Of a stretch of DNA of 64,000 nucleotides, positions 45,374 through 54,299 are shown in pieces; the stretch's first letter is position 1, and every line of letters begins with the position of its first letter. The DNA is from Methylobacterium sp. W2 (GTDB taxonomy: Bacteria; Pseudomonadota; Alphaproteobacteria; Rhizobiales; Beijerinckiaceae). The position numbers and the translations under genes were made by a program. The stretch covers positions 1-64,000 of the forward strand of contig NZ_VMOA01000016.1 of NCBI RefSeq assembly GCF_020662345.1. The letters run 5' to 3'. Below the pieces are notes generated by a model. It saw nothing but the letters and a program-made list of their open reading frames with translations. It had not been told where the DNA came from and did no database searches.

Positions 45374-45823
45374 GTGATTTCCGCAGCGAGTCTATTCTCC
45401 CTCTGCAGCTCGATCGCCCTTTTCGGCTGGATCGCCCTCGCCATCGCGCTGTTCGCACCTCGGCTCCGACGCGCGACCTGGATCGGCACGGGCCTGGTCC
45501 TCCCGGCGCTTCTGGCGGTGGCCTATATCGGCGCCCTGGCGGCGGGGCTGGCCGGGGGCGCGAAGGGCGGCTTCGACTCCATCGAGGCGGTGCGTTCCCT
45601 CTTCGCCGACGACCATGCGCTCACCGCCGGCTGGATCCATTATCTCGCCTTCGATCTTTTCGTCGGCGCCTGCATCGCCCGCGCCGGCACCGGGGCGGGG
45701 CTCTCGCCCCTGCTGATCCTGCCCTGCCTCGTCCTCACCTTCCTCGTCGGCCCGGCCGGGCTGCTCCTCGCCCTCGTCATCGGATTCAGCACCGGCAGGC
45801 TCGGCCTGGCGGCCCGGGCATGA
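45374..45823 (+). CDS. ABA4-like membrane protein (DUF4281)
   Basis: A 149-residue integral membrane protein with four helices. Family marks are the conserved SIEAVRSLFADDHALTAGWI followed by HYLAFDLFVGACIA near residues 75-105. Plant ABA4 is needed for neoxanthin synthesis; bacterial relatives have unknown functions. It starts at a GTG, and its TGA overlaps the ATG of the next gene (ATGA). The divergent TetR gene lies 40 bases away. The Hyphomicrobiales host may make carotenoids, but no carotenoid gene is in this window. Confidence 0.8.
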   Translation: MISAASLFSLCSSIALFGWIALAIALFAPRLRRATWIGTGLVLPALLAVAYIGALAAGLAGGAKGGFDSIEAVRSLFADDHALTAGWIHYLAFDLFVGACIARAGTGAGLSPLLILPCLVLTFLVGPAGLLLALVIGFSTGRLGLAARA

Positions 45824-46644
45824 GCGCGTCCGCCCTCACCGGACAGGACCGCCGCCCCACGGCGCTCGCTCGGCTTCGCGCGGACGATCCCGTCCTCACC
45901 GCCTTCGGCCTCGCCTGCCTGCTGACCGGCGCCGTCACCCTGGCACTGCCCCTCATCGACGGGCGGCTCATCGACGGCGCCTTCGTCTGGACGAAACCCG
46001 GGAAGTTCTTCGTCTCGGTCGGCGTATACGCCCTGACCTTCGCCTGGTTCACCGGCTATGTCCGGCCGGACCATCGCCATTCCCGCTCCCTGCGCACCGG
46101 CCGGCTCCTCCTCGTCGTCGCGGGCGGGTTCGAGCTCGGCTACATCACTCTGCAGGCCGCCCGGGCCGAGGCCTCGCATTTCAACGATGGCGATCCGCTT
46201 CACGCCATCCTCTACGCGTTCATGGGAATTCTGGCGCTGACCCTGCTCGCTGCCAAGATTCCCCTGGCCATCGCGGTGGCGGTCCGGCCGCTTCCCGGCC
46301 TCGAACCGAGCCTGCGCCTGGCGGTGGTTCTCGGCCTCGCCATGACGGTGATCCTCGGGGCCGCCACCGGCATCGCCCTCAGCGCCAACCGCAGCCATGC
46401 GGTCGGCCCGATCGGCGCGGCATGGCCGCTCCTCGGCTGGAACCGGGCGGGCGGCGATCTCAGGATCGCGCATTTCCTCGGCATGCACGGGGAACAGATC
46501 CTGCCGCTCGTAGCCGCCGGCTTCATGGCCCTGGGCTGGCCCCGGCGACGGGCGCTTGTGACGCTGGTGGCCTGCCTCCTGTGCGGCCTCATCGCGACTG
46601 CCTGGATCCAGGCCGGACGGGGCCTCGCCTTTCCTTTTGGTTGA
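45820..46644 (+). CDS. Hypothetical polytopic membrane protein
   Basis: A 274-residue protein with about six to seven hydrophobic helices (for example LTAFGLACLLTGAVTLALPL, FFVSVGVYALTFAWFTG, ILYAFMGILALTLLAAKIPL, LAVVLGLAMTVILGAATG and LVTLVACLLCGLIATAW). I do not recognise the family. Conserved-looking His residues (VRPDHRHSRS; NRSHAV; AHFLGMHGEQ) lie near helix ends and might bind heme or metal, but this is speculation. It overlaps the ABA4-like gene by four bases and is likely in one operon under TetR control. Confidence 0.65.
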   Translation: MSASALTGQDRRPTALARLRADDPVLTAFGLACLLTGAVTLALPLIDGRLIDGAFVWTKPGKFFVSVGVYALTFAWFTGYVRPDHRHSRSLRTGRLLLVVAGGFELGYITLQAARAEASHFNDGDPLHAILYAFMGILALTLLAAKIPLAIAVAVRPLPGLEPSLRLAVVLGLAMTVILGAATGIALSANRSHAVGPIGAAWPLLGWNRAGGDLRIAHFLGMHGEQILPLVAAGFMALGWPRRRALVTLVACLLCGLIATAWIQAGRGLAFPFG

Positions 46645-46715
46645 GCGCGTTCTTCCCGCCACGACGTGGCGGGCGGCGCTTTGATGCGGCGGCGCGCTCG
46701 CCTATGGTGACGGCA

Positions 46716-48668
46716 ATGCCGCCCGTGCTCCGCCCCGTCCGCCGCCTCGACCCGATCCTCGTGGACCGAATCGCCGCGGGCGAGGTGGTGGAGCGCCCGG
46801 CCTCCGCCGTGAAGGAACTGGTGGAGAACGCCATCGATGCGGGCGCCGCCAGCATCGAGGTGACGATCGAGGCGGGGGGCCGCCGGCTGATCCGCGTGGT
46901 GGATGACGGCGCCGGCATGAGCGCGGAGGATCTCGCCCTCGCGGTGGAGCGCCATGCCACCTCGAAACTCCCCGGCGGTGACCTGACCCGCATCGATTCC
47001 CTCGGCTTTCGCGGCGAGGCATTGCCCTCCATCGGGGCGGTGGCCCGCCTCTCCCTCACCAGCCGCACGGCGGAGGCCGAGACCGGATCGACCCTGGTGG
47101 TCGATGCCGGCATCAAGGGCGAGGTCCGCCCCGCACCGAGCCCGCGCGGCACGCGGATCGAAGTCACGGACCTGTTCTCGGCGACGCCGGCGCGGCTGAA
47201 ATTCCTCAAATCCGACCGCGCCGAGGCGCTGGCCATCGCCGATGGGTTGCGGCGCCTCGCCGTGGCGCAGCCGCGGATCCGCTTCGCCCTCCGCTCCGAG
47301 AGCGGCAGCCCCCTCGTCTTGTCCGCCGAGACCGGCGACGACGCGGCCCTGCGGAGGCTCACGGCGGTGCTGGGGCCGGATTTCGGCGCGAGTTCCGCCC
47401 CCCTCCAGATGGCGCGGGAGGGCTTCGCCCTGTCCGGCCATATCGGCCTGCCGAGCTACCATCGCGGCGCGGGCAACCAGATCCATTTCACCGTCAACGG
47501 CCGCCCGGTCCGGGACCGCCTGCTGCTCGGTGCCGTGCGCGGGGCCTATGCCGACACGATGAGCGCCGACCGCCATCCGGTGCTCGGCCTCGCCATCACC
47601 TGCGACCCGGCCCTCGTCGATGTGAACGTCCATCCCGCCAAGACCGAGGTGCGCTTCCGCGAGCCGGGCCTCGTGCGCGCCCTCATCGTCAGCGCCATCC
47701 ACGAGACCCTGCGGCAGGTCGGAGCGCGCAACGCCAGTACCGGCGCGGCCCGGACCCTGGACGCCCTGCGTCCGGGCCATGCTTCACCGTCGCTACGGCC
47801 GGCGATGACGGCGCATTCGGGGCGCGGCGCCTGGTCGGGCAGGGCAGCGATCCCGCCCGGCCTGCCCTCGTTCGGCGCGCCCGCCGGCCATGCGCCGGCA
47901 TCGTCCTTCGGGGCGGGTGGGGGTCTGTTCGAGGCGCCACAAGCGAAATTCGACCGGTCCGAGGCCGGGTTCGGGGACCATGCGCAGGCGCTGTTCTCCG
48001 CCGATCTCGCGCCGCCCGGGGCCGATCTGCGCCAGCCGGAGATCGAACCGCCCGAGAGCGAGCATCCCCTGGGGGCCGCCCGCGCGCAGCTTCACGAGAC
48101 CTACATCGTCGCGCAGACCCGCGACGGGATCGTCCTCGTCGACCAGCACGCGGCCCATGAGCGCCTCGTCTACGAGCGGCTGAAGCGCGAGCGCGCCGCC
48201 GGCGGCATCGCCCGGCAGGGCCTCCTTATCCCCGACGTGGTGGAGATGGCGCCCCAGGAGGCCGAGCGCCTGATCGCGGCCGCCCCCGACCTCGACCGTC
48301 TCGGCCTCACCCTCGAGGCCTTCGGCACCGGCGCGGTCCTCGTGCGCGAGGTTCCCGTGGCGCTGGCCGATGCGTCCACCCGCCGTCTCCTGGAGGACAT
48401 CCTCGACGCCCTCGACGCGAGCGGCCTGGAGGAGGGGAGCGCGGACGGAACCGAGGGCGGCCCCCTCGGTCGGCGCCTCGACGCGATCCTCTCGCGCATG
48501 AGCTGCCACGGTTCGATCCGCGCCGGACGCCGCCTGCGGCCCGAGGAGATGAACGCCCTCCTGCGCGAGATGGAGGCGACCCCGTTCGCCGGCACCTGCA
48601 ATCACGGCCGCCCGACCTTCGTGGAACTGAAGCTCCACGATATCGAGCGGCTGTTCGGCCGGCGCTAG
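46716..48668 (+). CDS. mutL: DNA mismatch repair protein MutL
   Basis: A 650-residue mismatch-repair ATPase. The N-terminal GHKL ATPase has RIAAGEVVERPASAVKEL followed by VENAIDAGA near 20-47, DDGAGM near 66 and the ATP lid GFRGEAL near 95. The C-terminal endonuclease motif DQHA-x2-E-x4-E is intact as DQHAAHERLVYE near residue 476, so this MutL nicks DNA itself, as expected in bacteria without MutH. A Pro/Ala/Gly-rich linker separates the domains. An ATG at 46704 would add four residues. It appears to be transcribed alone. Confidence 0.94.
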   Translation: MPPVLRPVRRLDPILVDRIAAGEVVERPASAVKELVENAIDAGAASIEVTIEAGGRRLIRVVDDGAGMSAEDLALAVERHATSKLPGGDLTRIDSLGFRGEALPSIGAVARLSLTSRTAEAETGSTLVVDAGIKGEVRPAPSPRGTRIEVTDLFSATPARLKFLKSDRAEALAIADGLRRLAVAQPRIRFALRSESGSPLVLSAETGDDAALRRLTAVLGPDFGASSAPLQMAREGFALSGHIGLPSYHRGAGNQIHFTVNGRPVRDRLLLGAVRGAYADTMSADRHPVLGLAITCDPALVDVNVHPAKTEVRFREPGLVRALIVSAIHETLRQVGARNASTGAARTLDALRPGHASPSLRPAMTAHSGRGAWSGRAAIPPGLPSFGAPAGHAPASSFGAGGGLFEAPQAKFDRSEAGFGDHAQALFSADLAPPGADLRQPEIEPPESEHPLGAARAQLHETYIVAQTRDGIVLVDQHAAHERLVYERLKRERAAGGIARQGLLIPDVVEMAPQEAERLIAAAPDLDRLGLTLEAFGTGAVLVREVPVALADASTRRLLEDILDALDASGLEEGSADGTEGGPLGRRLDAILSRMSCHGSIRAGRRLRPEEMNALLREMEATPFAGTCNHGRPTFVELKLHDIERLFGRR

Positions 48669-48692
48669 AGAGTTGCGCCGGCTCTTCGGTCC

Positions 48693-49304
48693 TCAGGCGG
48701 CCGCGAGAGCGGAGGCGGCTTCGAGCGCCCCGGCGAGGGCCTTCTCCCGGGCCTCGGGGCCGAGGGCGATCCCCTCGGCGATGATGAAGTCCGGGTTGGT
48801 GATGCCGATGAAGCCGAGGACGACCCTCAGATAAGTCTCGGCATGCTCCGCCGAGGCGGCGGGTGACCCCGGACCATAGAGGCCACCGCGCGCCACGGCG
48901 ACGATGACGCGCTTCTCGGGCACGAGGCCGACGGCGCCGCTCTCGGTGTATTTGAAGGTCTGTCCGGCCACGAGGATGCGGTCGATCCAGGCCTTGAGCT
49001 GGGTCGAGATCGTGAAATTGTAGAGCGCCGCGCCGATCACCACGATGTCGGCGGCCAGGAACTCGGCCAGGACCGTGCGGCCGAGCGCGACGTCGTTCTG
49101 GATGTCGGGCGTGTTGGTAGCGTTGGGCTGATGGCCCGCCAGATAGGCGCCGGAGAGATGCGGGATCGGCGTGGCGGCCAGATCGCGATAGGTCGTGTTA
49201 AGATCGGGTGCCCCCGCCTGGAGACGGGCGACGATGGCGGCCGAGACGGCGCGGCTGACGGAATGCTCGCCCAGGATGCTGCTGTCGATGTGCAGAAGGT
49301 TCAT
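48693..49304 (-). CDS. azoR: FMN-dependent NADH-azoreductase
   Basis: A 203-residue flavodoxin-like quinone/azo reductase (AzoR). It detoxifies quinones and azo compounds using NADH. Family signatures are the N-terminal [20 protein letters not shown] for phosphate binding, PMYNF-like [18 protein letters not shown] near 92-109, and [10 protein letters not shown] near 137. A divergently transcribed HxlR regulator lies 76 bases away with a large operator between, the arrangement of quinone-responsive azoR/yodB systems. Confidence 0.92.
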   Translation of the reverse strand: MNLLHIDSSILGEHSVSRAVSAAIVARLQAGAPDLNTTYRDLAATPIPHLSGAYLAGHQPNATNTPDIQNDVALGRTVLAEFLAADIVVIGAALYNFTISTQLKAWIDRILVAGQTFKYTESGAVGLVPEKRVIVAVARGGLYGPGSPAASAEHAETYLRVVLGFIGITNPDFIIAEGIALGPEAREKALAGALEAASALAAA

Positions 49305-49311
49305 GTTCGAT

Positions 49312-49336
49312 CCTCGGTATCAGAAATATACCGAGG
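49312..49336. promoter_or_regulatory. azoR/hxlR operator
   Basis: CCTCGGTAT (49312-49320) and ATACCGAGG (49328-49336) form perfect 9-bp inverted arms around 7 bases. The site starts 7 bases before the azoR ATG and lies between the divergent genes. It is the likely target of the HxlR protein. Binding is inferred. Confidence 0.75.
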
Positions 49337-49380
49337 CGCTATAGATAACCGGAGCGGCCCATGCGCAAGGAGGCACATTC

Positions 49381-49785
49381 GTGGAACCCGGTCACAGCGA
49401 CGTAACCGAGGCACAGGCCCCTCACCGCCCCGGCGATTGCCGGGTGGTCGGTACGGTGCTGGCGCGAGTGGGCGACAAATGGAGCATCCTCGTGGTGATG
49501 ACGTTGACGGATGGGCCCCGGCGCTTCAACGAATTGAAGCGGATCATCGGCGGCATCTCGCAGCGGATGCTCACCTTCACCCTGCGCGGCCTGGAGCGCG
49601 ACGGCCTGGTCTCCCGCACCGTCACTCCGACGATCCCGCCCCGCGTGGATTACGAACTCACCGCCCTCGGCCGCTCCCTCCAGGTACCGGTTCAGGCGCT
49701 GGGCAGCTGGGCCTTCGCGAACCTGCCCGCGATCCACGCCGCGCGGACCCGTTTCGACACAGGCAGCGAGACGGACCCGGCCTGA
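49381..49785 (+). CDS. HxlR-family transcription regulator
   Basis: A 134-residue winged helix-turn-helix regulator. The family block is CRVVGTVLARVGDKWSILVV with LTDGPRRFNELKRIIGGISQ RM and LRGLERDGLVSRTVTPTIPP, all visible in order. The single Cys at residue 20 (PGDCRVVG) sits where YodB/QorR-type quinone sensors carry their redox Cys. The start is a GTG at 49381. By position it should repress azoR and respond to electrophiles or diamide-like stress. Confidence 0.88.
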   Translation: MEPGHSDVTEAQAPHRPGDCRVVGTVLARVGDKWSILVVMTLTDGPRRFNELKRIIGGISQRMLTFTLRGLERDGLVSRTVTPTIPPRVDYELTALGRSLQVPVQALGSWAFANLPAIHAARTRFDTGSETDPA

Positions 49786-49828
49786 ATCCGGGACATTCGA
49801 CGGGCGTGACAGCGAGAAGACCAGCCGA

Positions 49829-50962
49829 TCAGGTCCAGTAGAGGATCCGGGCGAAAGGGAGTTCGCGCGCCACGGCGGCGGTGATCGTCTCCCGCATCGT
49901 CCGCATGAGGTCGCGGGGATAGACATACTTCACCGAGCCGAACTTGGTGAGTTTGCGACTGCGCTCGTCCTCCCGCATCGGCAGGTCGGAGCCGGGATAC
50001 CAGCCCTCGAGCACGTCCTTCGATCCCGGTGTGAACCGGTGCGTGATGAGTTCCACGGTGAGGTCGGGATCGGGCAGGGCGGACAGCGCATCCGCCACCT
50101 CCCGCAGGAGCCCTCCATAGGCGTCCGGCCAATCGGCAACGGCGATGATCGGCGCGATGGTGAGACCGACCGGGTAGCCGGCCCGCGCCATGGCACCGAG
50201 GGCCCGCAGGCGGGCATCGAGACTGGCGGTGCCGCCCTCGTAGCGCGCGGCGGCACGGGCGTTGAGGGAGAACCGCACGCGGGTCCGGCCCCGATGGGGC
50301 AGCGCCAGAAGGGGTTCGACCGCGGCGAATTTGGTCGTGAACCGCAGTTGCACCGCCGCGTCCCAGGCGCCGAAATGCGTGATCGCCGCCGAGAGCGAGC
50401 CGGTCAGGTGCTCGATGCCGAGGGGATCGGTGTAGCACGAGGCCTCGAACGTGGTGCCCTCCTCGACGCGGCCGGCCTGGGCCGAGGTGACGCCGCCCTG
50501 GCCGAGATAGGCCGGCAGGTTCCCGAGGATCGCGTCGAGATTGGCGTAGGCCCGCGTCACCGGCGGGCCGGAGAGGGAGCCGGCGAGGTAGCAATATTGG
50601 CAATGGGCCGGGCAGCCCTCGGCAAGATCGAAGCGCCAGTCGGCACTGGGCGGGATCGGCTGCAGCCGCAGCTTGCTCGGGGGCGCCACCACGATGGCGA
50701 GGGTGGCCTTCGCCTCGCGATAGGCCCGGCGCGGATCCTCGTCGCGCAGGCCCGTGAGGCGGTTGTTCTTCAGGCGCTCCACCGGGAGACCGAGCGCCTC
50801 GGCCCGCGCCAGCATCGCGCGGCCATGGGCATGCTCCAGGGCCGCCGGCGTCACCAGCACTCGGCGTGGCCGCCACAGGCGGGAGTCACGCGGAGCATCC
50901 CCCGGCTCGGCCTTCGCCGGTTCGGCCGTGACGGGATCGCGCGTGGCGTCATCGAGGACCAT
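49829..50962 (-). CDS. Radical SAM protein of the spore photoproduct lyase family
   Basis: A 377-residue protein with the radical SAM cluster motif C117-x3-C121-x2-C124 (EGCPAHCQYCYLAGSL). The SPL-like features are LKNNRLTGLR near 64, TKFAAVEPLL near 215, HRFTPGSKDVLEGWYP near 307 and the C-terminal KFGSVKYVYPRDLM. Classic SPL repairs spore photoproduct in Firmicutes; members in non-sporulating bacteria probably repair or modify DNA or another substrate by a related radical reaction. The final Cys of Bacillus SPL is not clearly present. It ends close to the rsmD stop with a 66-base gap. Confidence 0.85.
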   Translation of the reverse strand: MVLDDATRDPVTAEPAKAEPGDAPRDSRLWRPRRVLVTPAALEHAHGRAMLARAEALGLPVERLKNNRLTGLRDEDPRRAYREAKATLAIVVAPPSKLRLQPIPPSADWRFDLAEGCPAHCQYCYLAGSLSGPPVTRAYANLDAILGNLPAYLGQGGVTSAQAGRVEEGTTFEASCYTDPLGIEHLTGSLSAAITHFGAWDAAVQLRFTTKFAAVEPLLALPHRGRTRVRFSLNARAAARYEGGTASLDARLRALGAMARAGYPVGLTIAPIIAVADWPDAYGGLLREVADALSALPDPDLTVELITHRFTPGSKDVLEGWYPGSDLPMREDERSRKLTKFGSVKYVYPRDLMRTMRETITAAVARELPFARILYWT

Positions 50963-51028
50963 GCCGGGGCAACGCAGCGACGATGCCCCGGGGTTCCCGG
51001 CGCGCGCCGGGGCCGCAGGGCCGACGGT

Positions 51029-51586
51029 TCAGGCCTGGAAGCGCGCGAAAGCCAGGGCGGTGTCGCCGTAGACCCGGCGCTCCAGTTCGGTGAAGCCGGA
51101 GGGCAGCGCGACGCTGGCGCCCGCCGCCTCCTCCACCACCACCAGGGCGCCGGGGGCGAGCCACCCGCCATGGGATGCGCTGGACAGGGCGGCCGGCGCG
51201 AGGTCCCGGTTGTAGGGGGGATCGCAGAAGACGAGGGTGAAGGTCCCGCTGGTCCCGGCGGGGCCGAGCTTGGTCGCATCGCGGCGGAACAGCCGGGTCT
51301 TGCCGGCGCAGCCCAGGGCATCGATGTTCTCGCGGATCAGACCGCGCGCCTCCGCCCCCTCGTCCACCAGGAGGGCGTAGCTCGCCTCGCGGGACAGGGC
51401 CTCGAAGCTCAAGGCCCCGGTTCCGGCGAAGAGATCGAGGACCCGCGCACCGGCCACCGCGTCGTCATAGGCATGGGCGAGGACGTTGAAGAGCGCCTCG
51501 CGCAGACGGTCCGAGGTCGGCCGGATCGCGTCCGATTTCGGGGTGGCGAGGCGGCGTCCACGCAGGTCGCCGCCGACGATCCTCAC
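51029..51586 (-). CDS. rsmD: 16S rRNA (guanine-966-N2) methyltransferase
   Basis: A 185-residue SAM-dependent methyltransferase that modifies G966 of 16S rRNA. The N-terminus MRIVGGDLRGRRLATPKSDA with IRPTSDRLREALFN is diagnostic. The SAM motif DLFAGTG is at residues 51-57 and the catalytic DPPY at 122-125. The start is a GTG that overlaps the TGA of the upstream pseudouridine synthase gene (GTGA), so both rRNA-modifying enzymes are translated in step. Confidence 0.93.
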   Translation of the reverse strand: MRIVGGDLRGRRLATPKSDAIRPTSDRLREALFNVLAHAYDDAVAGARVLDLFAGTGALSFEALSREASYALLVDEGAEARGLIRENIDALGCAGKTRLFRRDATKLGPAGTSGTFTLVFCDPPYNRDLAPAALSSASHGGWLAPGALVVVEEAAGASVALPSGFTELERRVYGDTALAFARFQA

Positions 51587-53802
51587 CGCGAGCCGCCACG
51601 GGGCGGACGTCCGCCGCCGCCACCGGGCTTGCCGCCCGCGCCACCGCCGCGATTGCCGAACCCACCGGGCTTGGCCGAACCGCCGGGCCGGGACGAACCA
51701 CCGGCCTTGAAGCCGCCAGGCCTGCTGGCTCCAGCGGGTCTGCCCGATCCGCCGGGCTTGCTGAACCCACCCGGCTTTCCGAACCCACCGGGCTTGCCGA
51801 ACCCGCCGGGCTTACCACCCGGCCGGAAACCGCCACGATCGGCGCCCGAGCGTTCGGCGCCGATGTCACGGTCGCCGCCCTGGCGCTCGTCGGAGCGGCC
51901 CTTGAAGCCCGCTCCTTTGAAGCCGCCGGGCTTGAATCCGCCCGGTCGGCCGCCGCCGGGACGATCGTCTCCGCCGCGATTGAAGGCCGGCTTCTCGCTG
52001 CGGAATCCCGCGGGCCTGTCCCCACGCGGCTCGCCGCGATTGAAGGCCGGCCGCTCAGCCCGGTCGTTGAAGCCGCCGCCGTCGCGGGGCTTGAAGCTGC
52101 GCGGACGCTCGTCGCCGCCACGAGGCGGACCGCGCCGCTCGGCGCCATCGGGCCGCCCGAAACCGCCGCGCGGCGCATCGTCCCGGCGCGGAGGCCTGGC
52201 GTCGCTGCGCGGAGGTCTGGCGTCGCCGTCGAACCGGCGCTGCGGTGGCCGGGCATCGGTCTCCTCGCGGCGGGCCGCCTTGGCATCGGATTGGCGCAGC
52301 GTCCGGACCGGACGCTCGGCGGCGCCCGTGTCGTCACGGCGGGCGCCCCGGTCGCGGCGATGCGGCTCGGGGGCCGGCTCCTGCGGGCTGGCCTTCAGGC
52401 GTTCCACCAGGACCCGGCGCTCGCCGGTATTGATCGCGCCGACGCGCTCGCGGCCGCGGGCAGCGGAGGCCTCACGTTCGGCCTTGGGATCGGCGCCACG
52501 GCGGGGGATCTTGACCCGGCGCGCACCGTCCTCCTGCGGCGCGGCCTCTTCGGCGTGCCAGACCGAGCGGCGGGGGCCGGCGCTGTTGCCGCCGGTGGGC
52601 ACGCGGGCCGGCTCGGCGGGCCTGCGCAGGGGGCGGTCGCCGCCCCGATCACGGTCACCGCCGCGGTCGCCGCCCCGCGGGGCGTCGTCATAGCTGCGGC
52701 CGGCACTCCTCGCCGCGGCCGCCGAGGCGCTGCGGGCGGGCTGCTTGGTCTGCTGCTGAGCCGCCTTTGGCGAGCCGAACGGGGCGATCGGCTCACGGTT
52801 GGGGCTGGTGAAATCGACGCCGGCCTGGTCGGCCAGGGTCGGGCCCAGCTGCTCCTTGAGCACCTTGGTGCGGATCTCCTCGACGAGGCCCACTTCGAGA
52901 TCGCCGAGCTGGAAGGGGCCGAAGGACAGGCGGATCAGCCGGTTCACGGCCAGACCCAGATGTTCGAGGATGCGCTTGACCTCGCGGTTCTTGCCCTCGC
53001 GCAGGCCGAGCGTCAGCCAGAGATTGTCGCCCGAGGACCGGTCGAGGACCGCATCCACCGGGCCGTAATCCATGCCGTCGATGGTCACGCCCTTACGCAG
53101 CTTGTCGAGTTCGGCCTGATTCGTGTCGCCATGCGCGCGGACGCGGTAGCGCCGCAGCCAGCCGGTATCGGGATGGGCGATCACCTTGGCGAGGCCGCCG
53201 TCGTTGGTGAGCAGCAGCAGGCCTTCGGTGTTGATGTCGAGACGGCCGATGGCGACCACGCGCGGCAGATCCTCGGGCAGGGCCTCGAAGACGGTCTGGC
53301 GCCCTTCCGGGTCGCGGGCCGTGGTCACGAGGCCCCGCGGCTTGTGATAGATCCACAGCCGGGTCCGCTCGCGGGCGGGCAGGGGCTCGCCATCGACGGT
53401 GATCTCGTCCGCATCCGTCACGTTGATCGCCGGCGAGGTCAGCACCTTGCCGTTGAGGGTGACACGGCCCTCGGCGATCATCGCCTCGACGTCGCGACGG
53501 GACGCGATGCCGGCGCGGGCGATCGCCTTGGCGATGCGGTCGCCCTCGGGCGTCGCCGGATCGGAACCAGCGGCAGAATCAGTGTCCACGGGCTTAGCCG
53601 CCGGCCTCGGCAAGGCGGCCTTGCGGCGCAGGGGGGCGTCGCCGCCCCTGGCGAGCGCGGCCCGGCGTGGCGCCGGCTGCTCTTCGGCGGACGGGCCGGG
53701 CACGCCCGCATCGGTCGCCGGGGACCACGCTTCGCCGGAAACGTTGTTGGTCTCGGGCGCGTCCTCGGACCCGCCCGTCTGTTCGTCTGTCTTGTCGCTC
53801 AT
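51583..53802 (-). CDS. rluB: Pseudouridine synthase (RluB/RsuA family) with a long Gly/Arg/Pro-rich tail
   Basis: A 739-residue protein in which only the first half is the enzyme. An S4 RNA-binding domain spans about residues 87-135 (RIAKAIARAGIASRRDVEAM). The catalytic Asp is D189 in GRLDINTEGLLLLTNDGGLA. The family end is near residue 325. The remaining about 400 residues are low-complexity: RG-rich and acidic blocks (PPRRDDAPRGGFGRPDG), then repeats of GGFGKPGG/GGFKPGGFKG at the end. The N-terminal 85 residues are also disordered. Such basic tails, found in several alphaproteobacterial homologues, probably bind RNA. RluB modifies 23S rRNA U2605. Confidence 0.9.
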   Translation of the reverse strand: MSDKTDEQTGGSEDAPETNNVSGEAWSPATDAGVPGPSAEEQPAPRRAALARGGDAPLRRKAALPRPAAKPVDTDSAAGSDPATPEGDRIAKAIARAGIASRRDVEAMIAEGRVTLNGKVLTSPAINVTDADEITVDGEPLPARERTRLWIYHKPRGLVTTARDPEGRQTVFEALPEDLPRVVAIGRLDINTEGLLLLTNDGGLAKVIAHPDTGWLRRYRVRAHGDTNQAELDKLRKGVTIDGMDYGPVDAVLDRSSGDNLWLTLGLREGKNREVKRILEHLGLAVNRLIRLSFGPFQLGDLEVGLVEEIRTKVLKEQLGPTLADQAGVDFTSPNREPIAPFGSPKAAQQQTKQPARSASAAAARSAGRSYDDAPRGGDRGGDRDRGGDRPLRRPAEPARVPTGGNSAGPRRSVWHAEEAAPQEDGARRVKIPRRGADPKAEREASAARGRERVGAINTGERRVLVERLKASPQEPAPEPHRRDRGARRDDTGAAERPVRTLRQSDAKAARREETDARPPQRRFDGDARPPRSDARPPRRDDAPRGGFGRPDGAERRGPPRGGDERPRSFKPRDGGGFNDRAERPAFNRGEPRGDRPAGFRSEKPAFNRGGDDRPGGGRPGGFKPGGFKGAGFKGRSDERQGGDRDIGAERSGADRGGFRPGGKPGGFGKPGGFGKPGGFSKPGGSGRPAGASRPGGFKAGGSSRPGGSAKPGGFGNRGGGAGGKPGGGGGRPPRGGSR

Positions 53803-53896
53803 CCCAGCCCCATAACAGAGCGGAGGCGAGGTTGCGAGCGATTGCGCGTGGAGCGGCCTACCCGCAGAGCAAGGGGGCGTTGCAGCCGCATACGAA

Positions 53897-53920
53897 GAAG
53901 GCGGCCTCCCGGCCGCCTTC
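53897..53920 (-). terminator. Candidate terminator after the CsbD gene
   Basis: GAAGGCGGCC and GGCCGCCTTC form a 10-bp stem with loop TCCC. On the minus strand the stem is followed by TTCGTATGC, only weakly T-rich. It lies about 30 bases after the csbD-like stop. Confidence 0.6.
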
Positions 53921-53953
53921 GCATACGTATTCGCTATTGCTCGATGCCAAAGC

Positions 53954-54157
53954 TCAGAGCTTGCTCTTCACCGTGTCGGCAGCGCTCTTGACGCCGTCCT
54001 TGGCGTCGCCGACGGTCTTCTGGGCTTCGCCCTTCAGTTCCTGGGCCTTGCCTTCGGCCTTGAGCTTGTCGTTGTCCGTGGCATTGCCGATGCCCTGCTT
54101 CACGTTGCCGACGGCTTCGTTGGCGAGACCCTTGATCTTGTCGGTGGTGCTGCTCAT
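53954..54157 (-). CDS. CsbD-family stress protein
   Basis: A 67-residue protein. The family pattern (K)[20 protein letters not shown] followed by [20 protein letters not shown] fills the protein. CsbD-like proteins are small, abundant, disordered or helical proteins induced in general stress. The start is well supported by AGGAG seven bases upstream. It is monocistronic and divergent from tadA, whose start lies 143 bases away; the intergenic region carries both promoters, which I cannot place. In alphaproteobacteria such genes often depend on the EcfG general stress sigma factor, but I see no certain EcfG promoter. Confidence 0.9.
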   Translation of the reverse strand: MSSTTDKIKGLANEAVGNVKQGIGNATDNDKLKAEGKAQELKGEAQKTVGDAKDGVKSAADTVKSKL

Positions 54158-54299
54158 CGTCTGCTCCTGAAAAGATCCTGCGGCCTTGCCGCGTCGGGAA
54201 GGAAACGGCCCCGTCGCCGCGAGGTTCCTGCCGGGCTTGATCACGGGATCTCGACTCGGTCATTTACTCAACGAAGCCAGAAGCTTGGGCCCGACGATC

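Noticed and set aside
50039..52693. An 884-codon plus-strand frame ending in long PPGLPNPPGLP-like repeats
   Set aside because: It is antisense to the SPL-like gene, rsmD and the tail of the pseudouridine synthase; the repeats are the complement of that tail.
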